A stretch of DNA of 64,000 nt from Selenomonadales bacterium 4137-cl (lineage in GTDB: Bacteria; Bacillota; Negativicutes; Sporomusales; UBA7701): the NCBI GenBank assembly GCA_032334055.1, contig JAUOZS010000001.1:2702501-2766500 (forward strand), written 5' to 3'. The translations under genes and the position numbers were made by a program. The stretch's first letter is position 1, and every line of letters begins with the position of its first letter. The notes beneath the pieces are model-generated. The model was not told the DNA's origin and searched no databases. It saw only the letters and a list, made by a program, of their open reading frames with translations. Below are positions 48,886 through 58,251 of this stretch, one piece after another.

Positions 48886-48942
48886 GGAGCACTAAACCCC
48901 CGTACGGCGGGCATTCGGGGAAAAATGGGCCGGGAGGAAATT

Positions 48943-48957
48943 TTTCAAATATTGAAA
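48943..48957. promoter_or_regulatory. Candidate upstream activator site
   Basis: TTTCAA-ATA-TTGAAA is a perfect palindrome about 60 bp upstream of the -24 element. A related TGAAA...TTTTTCAA arrangement occurs at about 48992-49010. Position fits an enhancer for the adjacent sigma-54 activator. The rest of 48813-49077 is AT-rich and holds no gene. Confidence 0.5.
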
Positions 48958-49077
48958 TAAACGGCCCGCAACCGCTGCTATTGGCGGTTTGTGAAATTTA
49001 CATTTTTCAAAAATCGGAAAGGGTTTTCCCGGCCCGGCGGCAAATTATAGGAATGGTATTCTTGTTTGGAGGTCGTT

Positions 49078-50757
49078 ATGCCGCTTAAGATAGGTATTGT
49101 CGGCTCGGAACGGCAATGTCTGCTGCTGCTTGATTTGTTGGCCGACCAGGATGAGCTTGGCGTGTGCGCGGCTTTGCCCCTGCCGCAGGAGCCCCTGGCC
49201 GCGAAACGGTTCGGGGCGCACCGTGCGCTGGTGGCCGCGTCGTGGGAGGATTTCGTCGCCAGGGGGCCGGAGGCGGTGTTCAGCTTTCTGCCGCCCTCCG
49301 ACCTCCCGCCGGACTGGCCGCCGGCGGGCGTGGAGCTGGTCAGTTATCACACCACGCACGCGGTGAGCAGTCTGCTAAGCCTGCTGTCCCGCCAGCTGAA
49401 CCAGTGCGAGGAGCAGCGGGTGAAGTACCTCAGCGCCCTGAATTCCGTCACCGAGGGCATTCAGATCATGAACGAGGCGGGGATCATCGAGTATATCAAT
49501 CCGGCTTTTTCGAAGATTACCGGCATCCATCCCGCGGAGCGGATCGGGACGAACGTTTTCCAGGTGTCGCCGGACGGCGCGGCGGCGCGGGTGCTGATGT
49601 CCGGGAAGGCGGCCACGGGCGTCCGCAACCAGGCGGTGGGATCGTGCGCGGACGTCATTTCCAACGGGGCGCCGATTTTTATGGCCGGTACGCTGCGCGG
49701 GGCGGTGGTCGCTTTTCAGGAGGTGACGGATATCATCCGCCTGTCGGAGGAGCTGAGCACCACCAAGGAGCTGGTCGAGTCGCTGAGCCGCGAGCTGGGG
49801 GCGGCCAAGTATTCGTTCGCCGATATGATCGGCGCGAACCGCAAGCTGCTGGCGGCGATCAATCTGAGCAAGCGGGCGGCGAAGAACGATTCGACGGTGC
49901 TGATAACCGGCGAGAGCGGCACCGGCAAGGAGATCGTCGCCAACGCCATCCACCACGCCAGCCCCCGCTGGAACAAGCCGTTCATCACGGTGAACTGCGC
50001 GTCGATCCCGGAGGCGCTGCTGGAGAGCGAGCTGTTCGGTCACGAGAAGGGGGCGTTCACGGGGGCGCACAAGGCCAAGGCGGGCAAGTTCGAGCTGGCC
50101 AATGGGGGGACGATTTTCCTCGACGAGATCGGCGATCTGAGTTCAAACACCCAGGCCAAGCTGCTCAGGGTGCTGCAGGAGAAGGAGGTCGAGCGGATTG
50201 GCAGCAACCACCGCCAGGCGGTGAATGTGAAGATCCTCGCCGCGACGAACAGGAACCTGCAGAGCATGGTGGCCGAGGGCCTGTTCCGGCAGGATCTTTA
50301 TTACCGGCTGCAGGTGATAAACGTGACGCTGCCGCCGCTGCGGGAGCGCAAGGACGATATCCCGCTGCTCGTCGATCATTTTCTCCGCCGGATTTGCCAG
50401 GAGTCGGGACGGTCCTCCCTGCAGATGGCCGAGACCTGCCTGGAGCTGCTGTTGGCCCACTCGTGGCCGGGCAATGTCCGCGAGCTGCAGAACGTGCTCA
50501 CGCGGGCGGTGACGATTTGCGACGGCGATGCGCTGCTGCCGGGGAATTTCCGGTTTTTGTCCTCCGGCGCGGCGCCCGAGACGGTGCCGGGCGAGGAGCC
50601 TATTCTGCCGCTGCACGAGATGGAGAAGGCGATGGTCGTCAGGGCGCTGAGGAAGTACGGCTGGTCGACGGCCGGCAAGAGGAGCGCCGCCCGGGAGCTC
50701 GGCATCGCCCTGGGGACGCTGTATTATAAGATAAAACAGTATCAGCTCGGCAAGTGA
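49078..50757 (+). CDS. Sigma-54-dependent transcriptional activator (PAS, AAA+, Fis HTH)
   Basis: This is a 559-residue enhancer-binding protein. The N-terminal 110 residues begin PLKIGIVGSERQCLLLLDLL, like a small dinucleotide-binding (Rossmann-type) domain. A PAS domain (about 122-230, with LNSVTEGIQIMNEAGIIEYI) follows. The AAA+ core (about 252-490) has Walker A GESGTGKE near 278, the sigma-54 contact loop GAFTGA at 325-330 and arginine-finger segments LFRQDLYYRL. A Fis-type HTH closes the protein (RSAARELGIALGTLYYKIKQY). It is divergent from the asd operon and is its obvious regulator. ATG at 49078 with TTGGAGG. Confidence 0.93.
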   Translation: MPLKIGIVGSERQCLLLLDLLADQDELGVCAALPLPQEPLAAKRFGAHRALVAASWEDFVARGPEAVFSFLPPSDLPPDWPPAGVELVSYHTTHAVSSLLSLLSRQLNQCEEQRVKYLSALNSVTEGIQIMNEAGIIEYINPAFSKITGIHPAERIGTNVFQVSPDGAAARVLMSGKAATGVRNQAVGSCADVISNGAPIFMAGTLRGAVVAFQEVTDIIRLSEELSTTKELVESLSRELGAAKYSFADMIGANRKLLAAINLSKRAAKNDSTVLITGESGTGKEIVANAIHHASPRWNKPFITVNCASIPEALLESELFGHEKGAFTGAHKAKAGKFELANGGTIFLDEIGDLSSNTQAKLLRVLQEKEVERIGSNHRQAVNVKILAATNRNLQSMVAEGLFRQDLYYRLQVINVTLPPLRERKDDIPLLVDHFLRRICQESGRSSLQMAETCLELLLAHSWPGNVRELQNVLTRAVTICDGDALLPGNFRFLSSGAAPETVPGEEPILPLHEMEKAMVVRALRKYGWSTAGKRSAARELGIALGTLYYKIKQYQLGK

Positions 50758-50778
50758 TCTTGCCGAGCTGATCTTTTT
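50741..50778 (+). terminator. Terminator of the sigma-54 activator gene
   Basis: ATCAGCTCGGCAAG and CTTGCCGAGCTGAT form a 14-bp stem whose loop is the stop codon region TGAT. T5 follows. Confidence 0.9.
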
Positions 50779-50847
50779 GCGTACGAAGAATACCACACGC
50801 TAGGCGTGTGGTTCCAAAAAGCTTATAGCTATGCCTCGAAAAGAACA

Positions 50848-50908
50848 GCCTCCTTTTGTTAGAATAAATGCAGGTTTGCCGACTGCATATCTCTTAACAA
50901 AAGGAGGC
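50848..50908 (+). promoter_or_regulatory. Leader hairpin that buries the tnpA ribosome site
   Basis: GCCTCCTTTTGTTA (50848-50861) is perfectly complementary to TAACAAAAGGAGGC (50895-50908), which contains the AAAGGAGG ribosome site. An inner ATGCAG/CTGCAT stem (50868-50873, 50883-50888) extends the fold. Translation of the transposase should be strongly repressed unless the hairpin opens. Confidence 0.85.
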
Positions 50909-50916
50909 GCATCCAA

Positions 50917-51384
50917 TTGGATACTCAAAGTCTAGCACACAGCAAATGGCGTTGTAAATACCACATCGTCTTTGCACCGAAATACCGGAGACAGGTTATC
51001 TACGGGAAAATTAAAACGGATATTGGGGCGATTTTAAGAAAGCTGTGCGAGTACAAAGGGGTAGAAATTATCGAAGCCAATCTATGCCCGGATCACATTC
51101 ATATGTTAGTGAGCATACCGCCCAAGATCAGTGTGGCGCAATTTGTCGGGTACTTGAAAGGTAAAAGTTCGCTGATGATATTTGATAGACATGCGAACTT
51201 GAAATACAAGTACGGCAACAGACAGTTTTGGTGCAAGGGCTATTTCGTAGATACAGTTGGGCGAAATAAAGAGGCAATTGAGAAATACATCAGAGAGCAG
51301 CTTCAAGATGATATAGTTGCTGATCAGCTATGCCTTAAAGAATTGATAGACCCGTTTACGGGTGATCCAGTAAAAAAGTCATAA
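50917..51384 (+). CDS. tnpA: IS200-family transposase TnpA (HUH, Y1)
   Basis: This 155-residue single-strand transposase has the HUH metal motif in CPDHIHMLVSIPP and the nucleophilic Tyr in the helix near GRNKEAIEKYIREQ. RCKYHIVFAPKYRRQVIYG is the family N terminus. It acts as a dimer on subterminal hairpins. It starts with TTG at 50917 after AAAGGAGG. It appears intact and full length, so the element may be active. Confidence 0.95.
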   Translation: MDTQSLAHSKWRCKYHIVFAPKYRRQVIYGKIKTDIGAILRKLCEYKGVEIIEANLCPDHIHMLVSIPPKISVAQFVGYLKGKSSLMIFDRHANLKYKYGNRQFWCKGYFVDTVGRNKEAIEKYIREQLQDDIVADQLCLKELIDPFTGDPVKKS

Positions 51385-51548
51385 GAAAATTAGCCCCTTT
51401 AGGGGCTGACTGAAGAGGTTATGCGGTTGGCAGACCTTTCAGTGAGTCTTGAGACTCGGCTAGTAGCATGCCCTTTCAGGGCTTAACCAAGCCACCCGTT
51501 TTACGGGTGGTGCCGTGACTGCCACGCCTGCCGGCGCGGGGCGGGGAG

Positions 51549-52754
51549 TTATAGTTTATAGCCAGGCTCGTAGGCTTTTCTGACGACCGCTATGGGGTGG
51601 AGCGCCTTTACGCCGGCGCCGTGGGCGATCTGCAGCCGGCAGGTGCCGCAGTCGGCGAGGACGGCGTCGGCCGGCGCGGCTTTTATTTTGGCGAACAGTT
51701 CGCGGCCGATGGCCATGGAGATGTCGTAGCGGTCGTCCTTGAAGCCGTAGCTGCCGGCGATGCCACAGCAGCCGGCGTCGAGGTCGGTCACGGCTACGCC
51801 CGGCAGGGCGGCTAAAAGCTCCAGGGCCGGCCGGCCGATGCCCTGGGCGCGGAGGTGGCAGGGGGCGTGGTAGAGGTATTTGCCGCCGACGGGGGTGAAG
51901 GCGGTGTTGAGCCGCCCCTGGTCGTGGAGCTCGAGGAGGAACTCCATGACGTCGTAGGTGCGGGCGGCAACTTCGCCGGCGCCGTCGGCGCCGAAGAGTT
52001 CGCCGTACTCTTGTTTGAGCATGAGGCCGCAGCTGGTGCAGGCGGTGAGGACGGGGACGCCCCGGCGAACGTGGTCGGCGAGGACGGCAAGGTTGCGCCG
52101 CGCGGCCTTCCCGCCTTCTTCTAGGTAGCCGCCGGTGACGAGCGGCACGCCGCAGCAGGCGAGGCCGGGCGGGACGAGGACTTCGTAGCGGTTGGCCTGG
52201 AGGACGGCGATGAGGTCGAGGCCGACCTGGGGGTCGTTGTAGTTGATGAAGCAGCCGGGGAAGAAGACGACTTTGTCGTCATAGGGCTGCTGACGCAGTT
52301 TGCCGAAGCTCCGGAGGAAGGTGCGGGGGGCGTAGCGGGGCAGCGGCCTGCTGCCCGCGATGCCGATGGCTTTGAGCATCCGGCGGGTGACGGGGTTGGC
52401 CATGCCGAGGTTGGAAAGAGGCTGGGCGGGCATGGCAAGTTTGGCCATGTGCTCGCCGTGGGCGAGAATCCAGTCGCGCAGGCGTCGGCCGTGCTTTTTG
52501 ACGTGCCCGGCCCTGGCCCGCATGTTGAGCGCCGCCACCGGCACGCCGGAGGGGCAGGTGATGTCGCAGGTTTTGCAGTTGGTGCAGTAGGCGAGGGCGG
52601 CGTCGGCGGGGGCGCCGGCCAGGCGGTGGCGCTCGGCGGCGGGGCCGGCCAGCTTGGGGCCGGGGAAGTCGCGCACGACGGCGGCGACCGGGCATAGGGC
52701 GGTGCAGGAGGCGCACGCGGTGCAGGCGTCGAGGTTGGTGTTACATTTTTTCAC
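51549..52754 (-). CDS. glpC: Anaerobic glycerol-3-phosphate dehydrogenase subunit C
   Basis: This 401-residue iron-sulfur subunit links the GlpAB flavoprotein to the membrane and quinone pool. Two N-terminal 4Fe-4S motifs (CTACASCTALCP and CTNCKTCDITCP) are followed by two CCG domains: GCF...CCGVPL with TACTSCG, and APCHLR...CCGIAGSYG with ADCGTC. This is the normal GlpC layout. It overlaps glpB by 14 bp and ends the glpABC operon, just before the insertion sequence. Confidence 0.94.
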   Translation of the reverse strand: MKKCNTNLDACTACASCTALCPVAAVVRDFPGPKLAGPAAERHRLAGAPADAALAYCTNCKTCDITCPSGVPVAALNMRARAGHVKKHGRRLRDWILAHGEHMAKLAMPAQPLSNLGMANPVTRRMLKAIGIAGSRPLPRYAPRTFLRSFGKLRQQPYDDKVVFFPGCFINYNDPQVGLDLIAVLQANRYEVLVPPGLACCGVPLVTGGYLEEGGKAARRNLAVLADHVRRGVPVLTACTSCGLMLKQEYGELFGADGAGEVAARTYDVMEFLLELHDQGRLNTAFTPVGGKYLYHAPCHLRAQGIGRPALELLAALPGVAVTDLDAGCCGIAGSYGFKDDRYDISMAIGRELFAKIKAAPADAVLADCGTCRLQIAHGAGVKALHPIAVVRKAYEPGYKL

Positions 52755-54009
52755 GGCTATCCCTCCCTGCCGCCACGCCGGCGTGCCAGCCGCTGACGAC
52801 GGCGACGCCGTTGCCGGCTTTTTCGTGGCTGTAGTCGCAGCCGGCCAGGATGGCGCCGGCGAAACGGACGTTTTCGAGGACTACCCGGCCGGCGGCGTCC
52901 ACCGGCCTCAGTTCGCGGTCGGTGTCGACGCCGAAGCGGGCGAAGGGCTGCGGTCCGGCAGCCAGCAGCCGGGGCGCGCTCCAGGCCAGCGGGTCGGACG
53001 GGACGGCCAGGGGAAGGCCGAAAATGCTCTCCCGCGCGGCGCCGGCGGTGCTTTCCAGGCCGCCGCCGAGGAAGCCGCCGGTGGCGAGTACGAAGGAGCG
53101 GGCCCGGTAGCGGCGTTCGCGGTCGTGGTGGCCGGTGACGATCGCCTGGCAGCGCCCCTGCCCGGCTTCGGCGCGGACGACTGCGGCGTGTTCGAGGATG
53201 GCGACGCCCCGGCTTCTGAGGTGGGCGAGCAGCAGCGCCCGCAGGCGGAGGCCGGTGACGGCGGGCGGGGCGCCGGCGATTTCGAGCAGCCGGCAGCCGG
53301 TCGCCGCCTCGATCGTTTCCCAGGCCGCGCAGCTGGGCTGCGTTCCCAGGACGGGCGGTATGATGACGAATTGCCCGGGTGGGAGACGTTTTTTCAGCTG
53401 GGCGGCGAATTCGCGGCGGCCGGCTTCGCTGTCGAGCCAGCGGGCGACGTCGAGGGCGGTGGCGTCGCGGCCGCCGGCGAAGCCGCAGTCGACGGTGACG
53501 ACGCTGTAGTGTTTGTTGTAGCCCGGGCGGCGGGCCAGGCCGCGGGCGATCATTTCCGGCCGGTAGTCCTTGAGGCCGGCGATGCCGAGGATGACGGCGC
53601 TGTTGACGGCCGCGGCCCTGGCGACGCCCATCGTGGCCGGCGCCAGGCAGGCGGGTTTGAGCGTCCCGGCGGCGGTGGGCAGCCAGAGGTTCTCGCCGAG
53701 CGAGCCGCGATAGGGGTAGCCGGCGCCGGCGGCGAGGGCGAGGAACCAGTCGGCGGCCGCCCGCACGGCCGGCAGGCCGAGTTTACCGTAAGGGTGGCTT
53801 TCCGGGAGGGCGGCGACGGCGGCGGCCGGGTCGGTTACCGGGCGGCCGTCGGCGTCGCAGCCGAGGATATCGATCGTGCCGCCGCCGATGGTGAGGGCGC
53901 CGGCGCCTTTGGCGGCGAGCAGTACCCGCGCGCCTTCGCCGGCGGCCGCAGCCGCGGCGGTCAGGCCGGCCAGGCCGGCGCCGACGACGATTACGTCATA
54001 TTCCTTCAT
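52741..54009 (-). CDS. glpB: Anaerobic glycerol-3-phosphate dehydrogenase subunit B
   Basis: This 422-residue FAD-binding subunit begins with the motif DVIVVGAGLAGLTAAAAAAGEG. VLATGGFLGGGLESTAG is in the middle and ENVRFAGAILAGCDYSHEKAGNGVAVVSG at the C terminus, all typical of GlpB. It mediates electron transfer between GlpA and GlpC. The ATG at 54009 is preferred to the one at 54024, because the motif starts there and it overlaps glpA in the usual way. Confidence 0.92.
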   Translation of the reverse strand: MKEYDVIVVGAGLAGLTAAAAAAGEGARVLLAAKGAGALTIGGGTIDILGCDADGRPVTDPAAAVAALPESHPYGKLGLPAVRAAADWFLALAAGAGYPYRGSLGENLWLPTAAGTLKPACLAPATMGVARAAAVNSAVILGIAGLKDYRPEMIARGLARRPGYNKHYSVVTVDCGFAGGRDATALDVARWLDSEAGRREFAAQLKKRLPPGQFVIIPPVLGTQPSCAAWETIEAATGCRLLEIAGAPPAVTGLRLRALLLAHLRSRGVAILEHAAVVRAEAGQGRCQAIVTGHHDRERRYRARSFVLATGGFLGGGLESTAGAARESIFGLPLAVPSDPLAWSAPRLLAAGPQPFARFGVDTDRELRPVDAAGRVVLENVRFAGAILAGCDYSHEKAGNGVAVVSGWHAGVAAGRDSREKM

Positions 54010-55606
54010 CGTGCATCGCTCCATCTATGTTGAGACTCGCGCCGTATATGCCGCGGAGGAGTTCTTGTTCCCTGAGTTGTTTGCCCCACAGTACGGGCCG
54101 GATCCCCGCCCACCGCTCCTCGATGAAGTCGCGGAGGAGCTTGTCCGCGCTTTGGTCGGCGAAACCGGCGGCGCAGAGGGCGCCGATGCCGCGCAGGCCG
54201 CAGAAGGCTCCCTGGCAGGTGCCCATGCCGAGCCGTGTCCGGCGGCGGAGGTCGCCGAGGCCGTGGGTGGTGGGGAGGGCGGCGATTTCCTTGATTTCCC
54301 CGAGGGTGACGAGTTCGCATTCGCAGATGAGCGCCCGGTCGGCAGGGTTGTCCTCAAGCCTGCGGACGACGGCCCCGAAGGCGTCGCCCAGCCTGGCGGC
54401 CGCCAGTTCGGCCCCGCCGGCGGGGAAGTGCTTTTTCGCCGCCGCCAGCAGGCCGGGGGCGGGGTCGGCGACGAGCGGCTCGTCGGCGGTGCGGCAGGGA
54501 ACGGAAACGCCGAGGCGCTCGCAGGCGAGGTCGGCGGCTTTTTCGGCCATCAGGCGGTAGGTGGTGAGTTTGCCGCCGACGACGGTGATGAGGCCGTCGA
54601 CGCCTTCGGCGCGATGGTCGATAACGGCGAAGGCGCGGGAGGCGGCGCGGCCTTCGGCGCCGGGAGCGGCGCTGTAGAGCGGACGGGTGCCGGCGAAGGC
54701 CCTGAGGATGCGGTAGTCGGCCAGGTTTTCGAAGAGGGCCTCGCCGATGCGCAGCAGTTTGAGGACTTCGTCGCTGCGGGGGGCGGTGTCGTCGGGCCGG
54801 TCGGCGGCGGCGGAGGTGGTGCCGAGGATGGTGACCGAGCCGTGGGGGACGAAGATGTCGCCGTCAGCCGGCGGGCGGAGGCGGTTGATGACGCGGGAGG
54901 CGAAGCGGTGGTTGAAGGCGATGAGGGTGCCGCGGTCGGGTTTGACGCGGACTTCGGCGCCGGCTAGGGCGGCGACCTTGTCGACCCACGAGCCGGCGGC
55001 GTTGATGACCAGGTCGCAGGCGATGGTGCGGGTTTCGCCGCTTAACAGGTCGCGGACGGCGACGCCCGTGACTTTGCCTGCGTCGGTTACGATGCCGACG
55101 GCTTCGGTGTAGGTGAGGACTTCACCGCCGTGGCGGGCGGCGGCGGCGGCGTTGTGCCAGCAGAGCCGGAAGCCGTCGACGGCGGCGTCGGGGACGCGGT
55201 AGGCGGCGGCGATGCGCGGCGTGAGGTTGGGTTCGAGGCGCACGGCTTCCGCCGGGGCGAGCGGCGCGGCGGGCAGGCCGAGCGCGCGGCAGGCGGCGAG
55301 CCATTGCTGTTCGAAGGCGGGGTCGTCTTCCGGCAGGCGGACGAAGAAGCCTTCGGTGTCTTCGACGCACTGGTGGGCGATTTTTCGCAGGATGCGATTT
55401 TCGGCGATGCATTCCGACGCCGATTCCGGGTCTTTGACGACATAGCGCCCGCCGCTGTGGAGCAGGCCGTGAAAGCGCGAGCTGGTGCCGTAGGCCAGGT
55501 CGCGCCGCTCCACCAGAACGGCTTTGACGCCCCGCATCGCCAGGTCGCGCAGGATGCCTGCGCCGGTTGCTCCGCCGCCAATGATGACGGCCTGCGTTTT
55601 GGTCAT
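53996..55606 (-). CDS. glpA: Anaerobic glycerol-3-phosphate dehydrogenase subunit A
   Basis: This 536-residue catalytic subunit oxidises sn-glycerol-3-phosphate to dihydroxyacetone phosphate with FAD. Landmarks are AVIIGGGATGAGILRDLAMRG, YGTSSRFHGLLHSGGRYV, VVGGKLTTYRLMAEKAAD and a C-terminal BFD-like 2Fe-2S domain (CECELVTLGEI...GMGTCQGAFCGLR). First gene of glpABC. The upstream gap to glpK contains the glpK terminator, so glpA needs its own promoter or read-through; none was identified with confidence. Confidence 0.95.
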   Translation of the reverse strand: MTKTQAVIIGGGATGAGILRDLAMRGVKAVLVERRDLAYGTSSRFHGLLHSGGRYVVKDPESASECIAENRILRKIAHQCVEDTEGFFVRLPEDDPAFEQQWLAACRALGLPAAPLAPAEAVRLEPNLTPRIAAAYRVPDAAVDGFRLCWHNAAAAARHGGEVLTYTEAVGIVTDAGKVTGVAVRDLLSGETRTIACDLVINAAGSWVDKVAALAGAEVRVKPDRGTLIAFNHRFASRVINRLRPPADGDIFVPHGSVTILGTTSAAADRPDDTAPRSDEVLKLLRIGEALFENLADYRILRAFAGTRPLYSAAPGAEGRAASRAFAVIDHRAEGVDGLITVVGGKLTTYRLMAEKAADLACERLGVSVPCRTADEPLVADPAPGLLAAAKKHFPAGGAELAAARLGDAFGAVVRRLEDNPADRALICECELVTLGEIKEIAALPTTHGLGDLRRRTRLGMGTCQGAFCGLRGIGALCAAGFADQSADKLLRDFIEERWAGIRPVLWGKQLREQELLRGIYGASLNIDGAMHDEGI

Positions 55607-55638
55607 GATTTTTCCACTCCCGGTACGATATTTGCTGT

Positions 55639-55688
55639 AAAAAAGACAGAGAAGTCCCTTTGTCCTCGCGGTACAAAGGGACTTCTCT
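55639..55688 (-). terminator. Terminator of glpK
   Basis: AGAGAAGTCCCTTTGT (55648-55663) pairs perfectly with 55673-55688. On the minus strand a T-rich run (GTCTTTTTT) follows. Confidence 0.9.
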
Positions 55689-55713
55689 TATACTCCAGTC
55701 CCTGTATATGCTG

Positions 55714-57216
<1,503 letters not shown>

Positions 57217-57275
57217 CTACCTCCCATTGTATGCCATTGACAGGCTCTGGTCAACATTTGCCGGATTTTGTCCTT

Positions 57276-58001
57276 TTAGATCAGGCCGACCGCCTTGCCG
57301 ACGAAGTACGCCAGGCCGCCGCCGACGAGCGGGCCGACGACGGGCACCCAGGAGTATTCCCAGTCGGAGCCGCCCTTGCCGGCGATCGGCAGGACGAAGT
57401 GGGCGAGACGCGGGCCGAGGTCGCGGGCGGGGTTGATGGCGTAGCCGGTCGGCCCGCCGAGGCTGAGGCCGATGCCGACGACGAGGAAGCCGACCAGGTA
57501 GGGGCCGAAGCCGGGGGCGATGCCGCCGACGCCCTTGGAAAAGATGGCGAAGATCGGGATGATGAGGGCCATGGTGCCGATGATTTCGCACACTATGTTG
57601 GCGGGAAAGCTGCGGATGGCCGGGGCGGTGCAGAAGACGCCCAGCTTGGCGCCTTTGTCCTCGGTGATTTCCCAGTGGGGCAGGAAGGCGAGCCAGACGA
57701 TCACTGCGCCGACGAAGGCGCCGGCCAGTTCGGCGACCATCGTGGTGACGGCGTGGGGAGCGGTGTAGGTGCCTATCATCATTTTCGCGAGGGTCACGGC
57801 CGGGTTGAGGTCGGCCTGGGGGGCGCCGGTGGCGACGGCGGTGAATACGCCCATTATGACGCCGATACCCCACCCAAAGGTTATGACTATCCAGCCCGCG
57901 CCCTCGGCTTTGGATTTTTTCAGCAGGACGTTGGCGACGACGCCGCAGCCGAATACGATCAGTACCATGGTGCCGAGGAATTCACCCATAAGATTTGTCA
58001 C
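57276..58001 (-). CDS. glpF: Glycerol facilitator (MIP family)
   Basis: This 241-residue channel has six transmembrane helices and the two NPA boxes DLNPAVTLA and AINPARDLG. The Asp after the second NPA-R is the glycerol-facilitator signature. It admits glycerol for GlpK. It is the first gene of the glpFK operon, with GGAGGAGAAAA upstream. The N terminus TNLMGEFLGTMVLIVFGCG is typical. Confidence 0.95.
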   Translation of the reverse strand: MTNLMGEFLGTMVLIVFGCGVVANVLLKKSKAEGAGWIVITFGWGIGVIMGVFTAVATGAPQADLNPAVTLAKMMIGTYTAPHAVTTMVAELAGAFVGAVIVWLAFLPHWEITEDKGAKLGVFCTAPAIRSFPANIVCEIIGTMALIIPIFAIFSKGVGGIAPGFGPYLVGFLVVGIGLSLGGPTGYAINPARDLGPRLAHFVLPIAGKGGSDWEYSWVPVVGPLVGGGLAYFVGKAVGLI

Positions 58002-58251
58002 AGTTTTCTCCTCCTCACATATTTATCCGCGGTAAGTTCTCTTTCCCCCTTTGCGCCGCCCCGTCACCCCCTTCTTGTCCGTAAACCGGAAAATTAAAAA
58101 GCCCGATAAACCCTGCTCGCAGGGGGAGTCGGACTCTCTCAGATCTCTCGTCCACGCTGTGCGGTTAGTACAACTTATTCGCGCGGCGGCGAATTATGCG
58201 CGGGACGGGAAAATTATTATTTTCACCGCGGGGGAGGCATGGAGGGCGTCG
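58002..58251 (-). promoter_or_regulatory. glpF leader region with small hairpin
   Basis: This 250-nt gap before glpF contains a hairpin CCCTGC-TC-GCAGGG (58111-58124). On the minus strand a T5 tract follows about ten bases after it. That recalls the terminator/antiterminator leaders of some Firmicute glp operons, but the tail is too far from the stem for a standard terminator. No promoter was assigned. Confidence 0.3.

Larger units (their letters stand above)
50785..51515 (+). mobile_element. IS200/IS605-type insertion sequence (tnpA only)
   Basis: The element is visibly richer in A and T than its surroundings. It has a left subterminal hairpin CCACACGC-TAG-GCGTGTGG (50793-50811), a 5' leader fold, one tnpA gene, and a right subterminal hairpin CCACCCG-TTTTA-CGGGTGG (51492-51510), with no terminal inverted repeats. 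Exact ends are uncertain by about 10-15 nt. It lies between the sigma-54 activator terminator and glpC, interrupting no gene. No tnpB is present. Confidence 0.88.
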
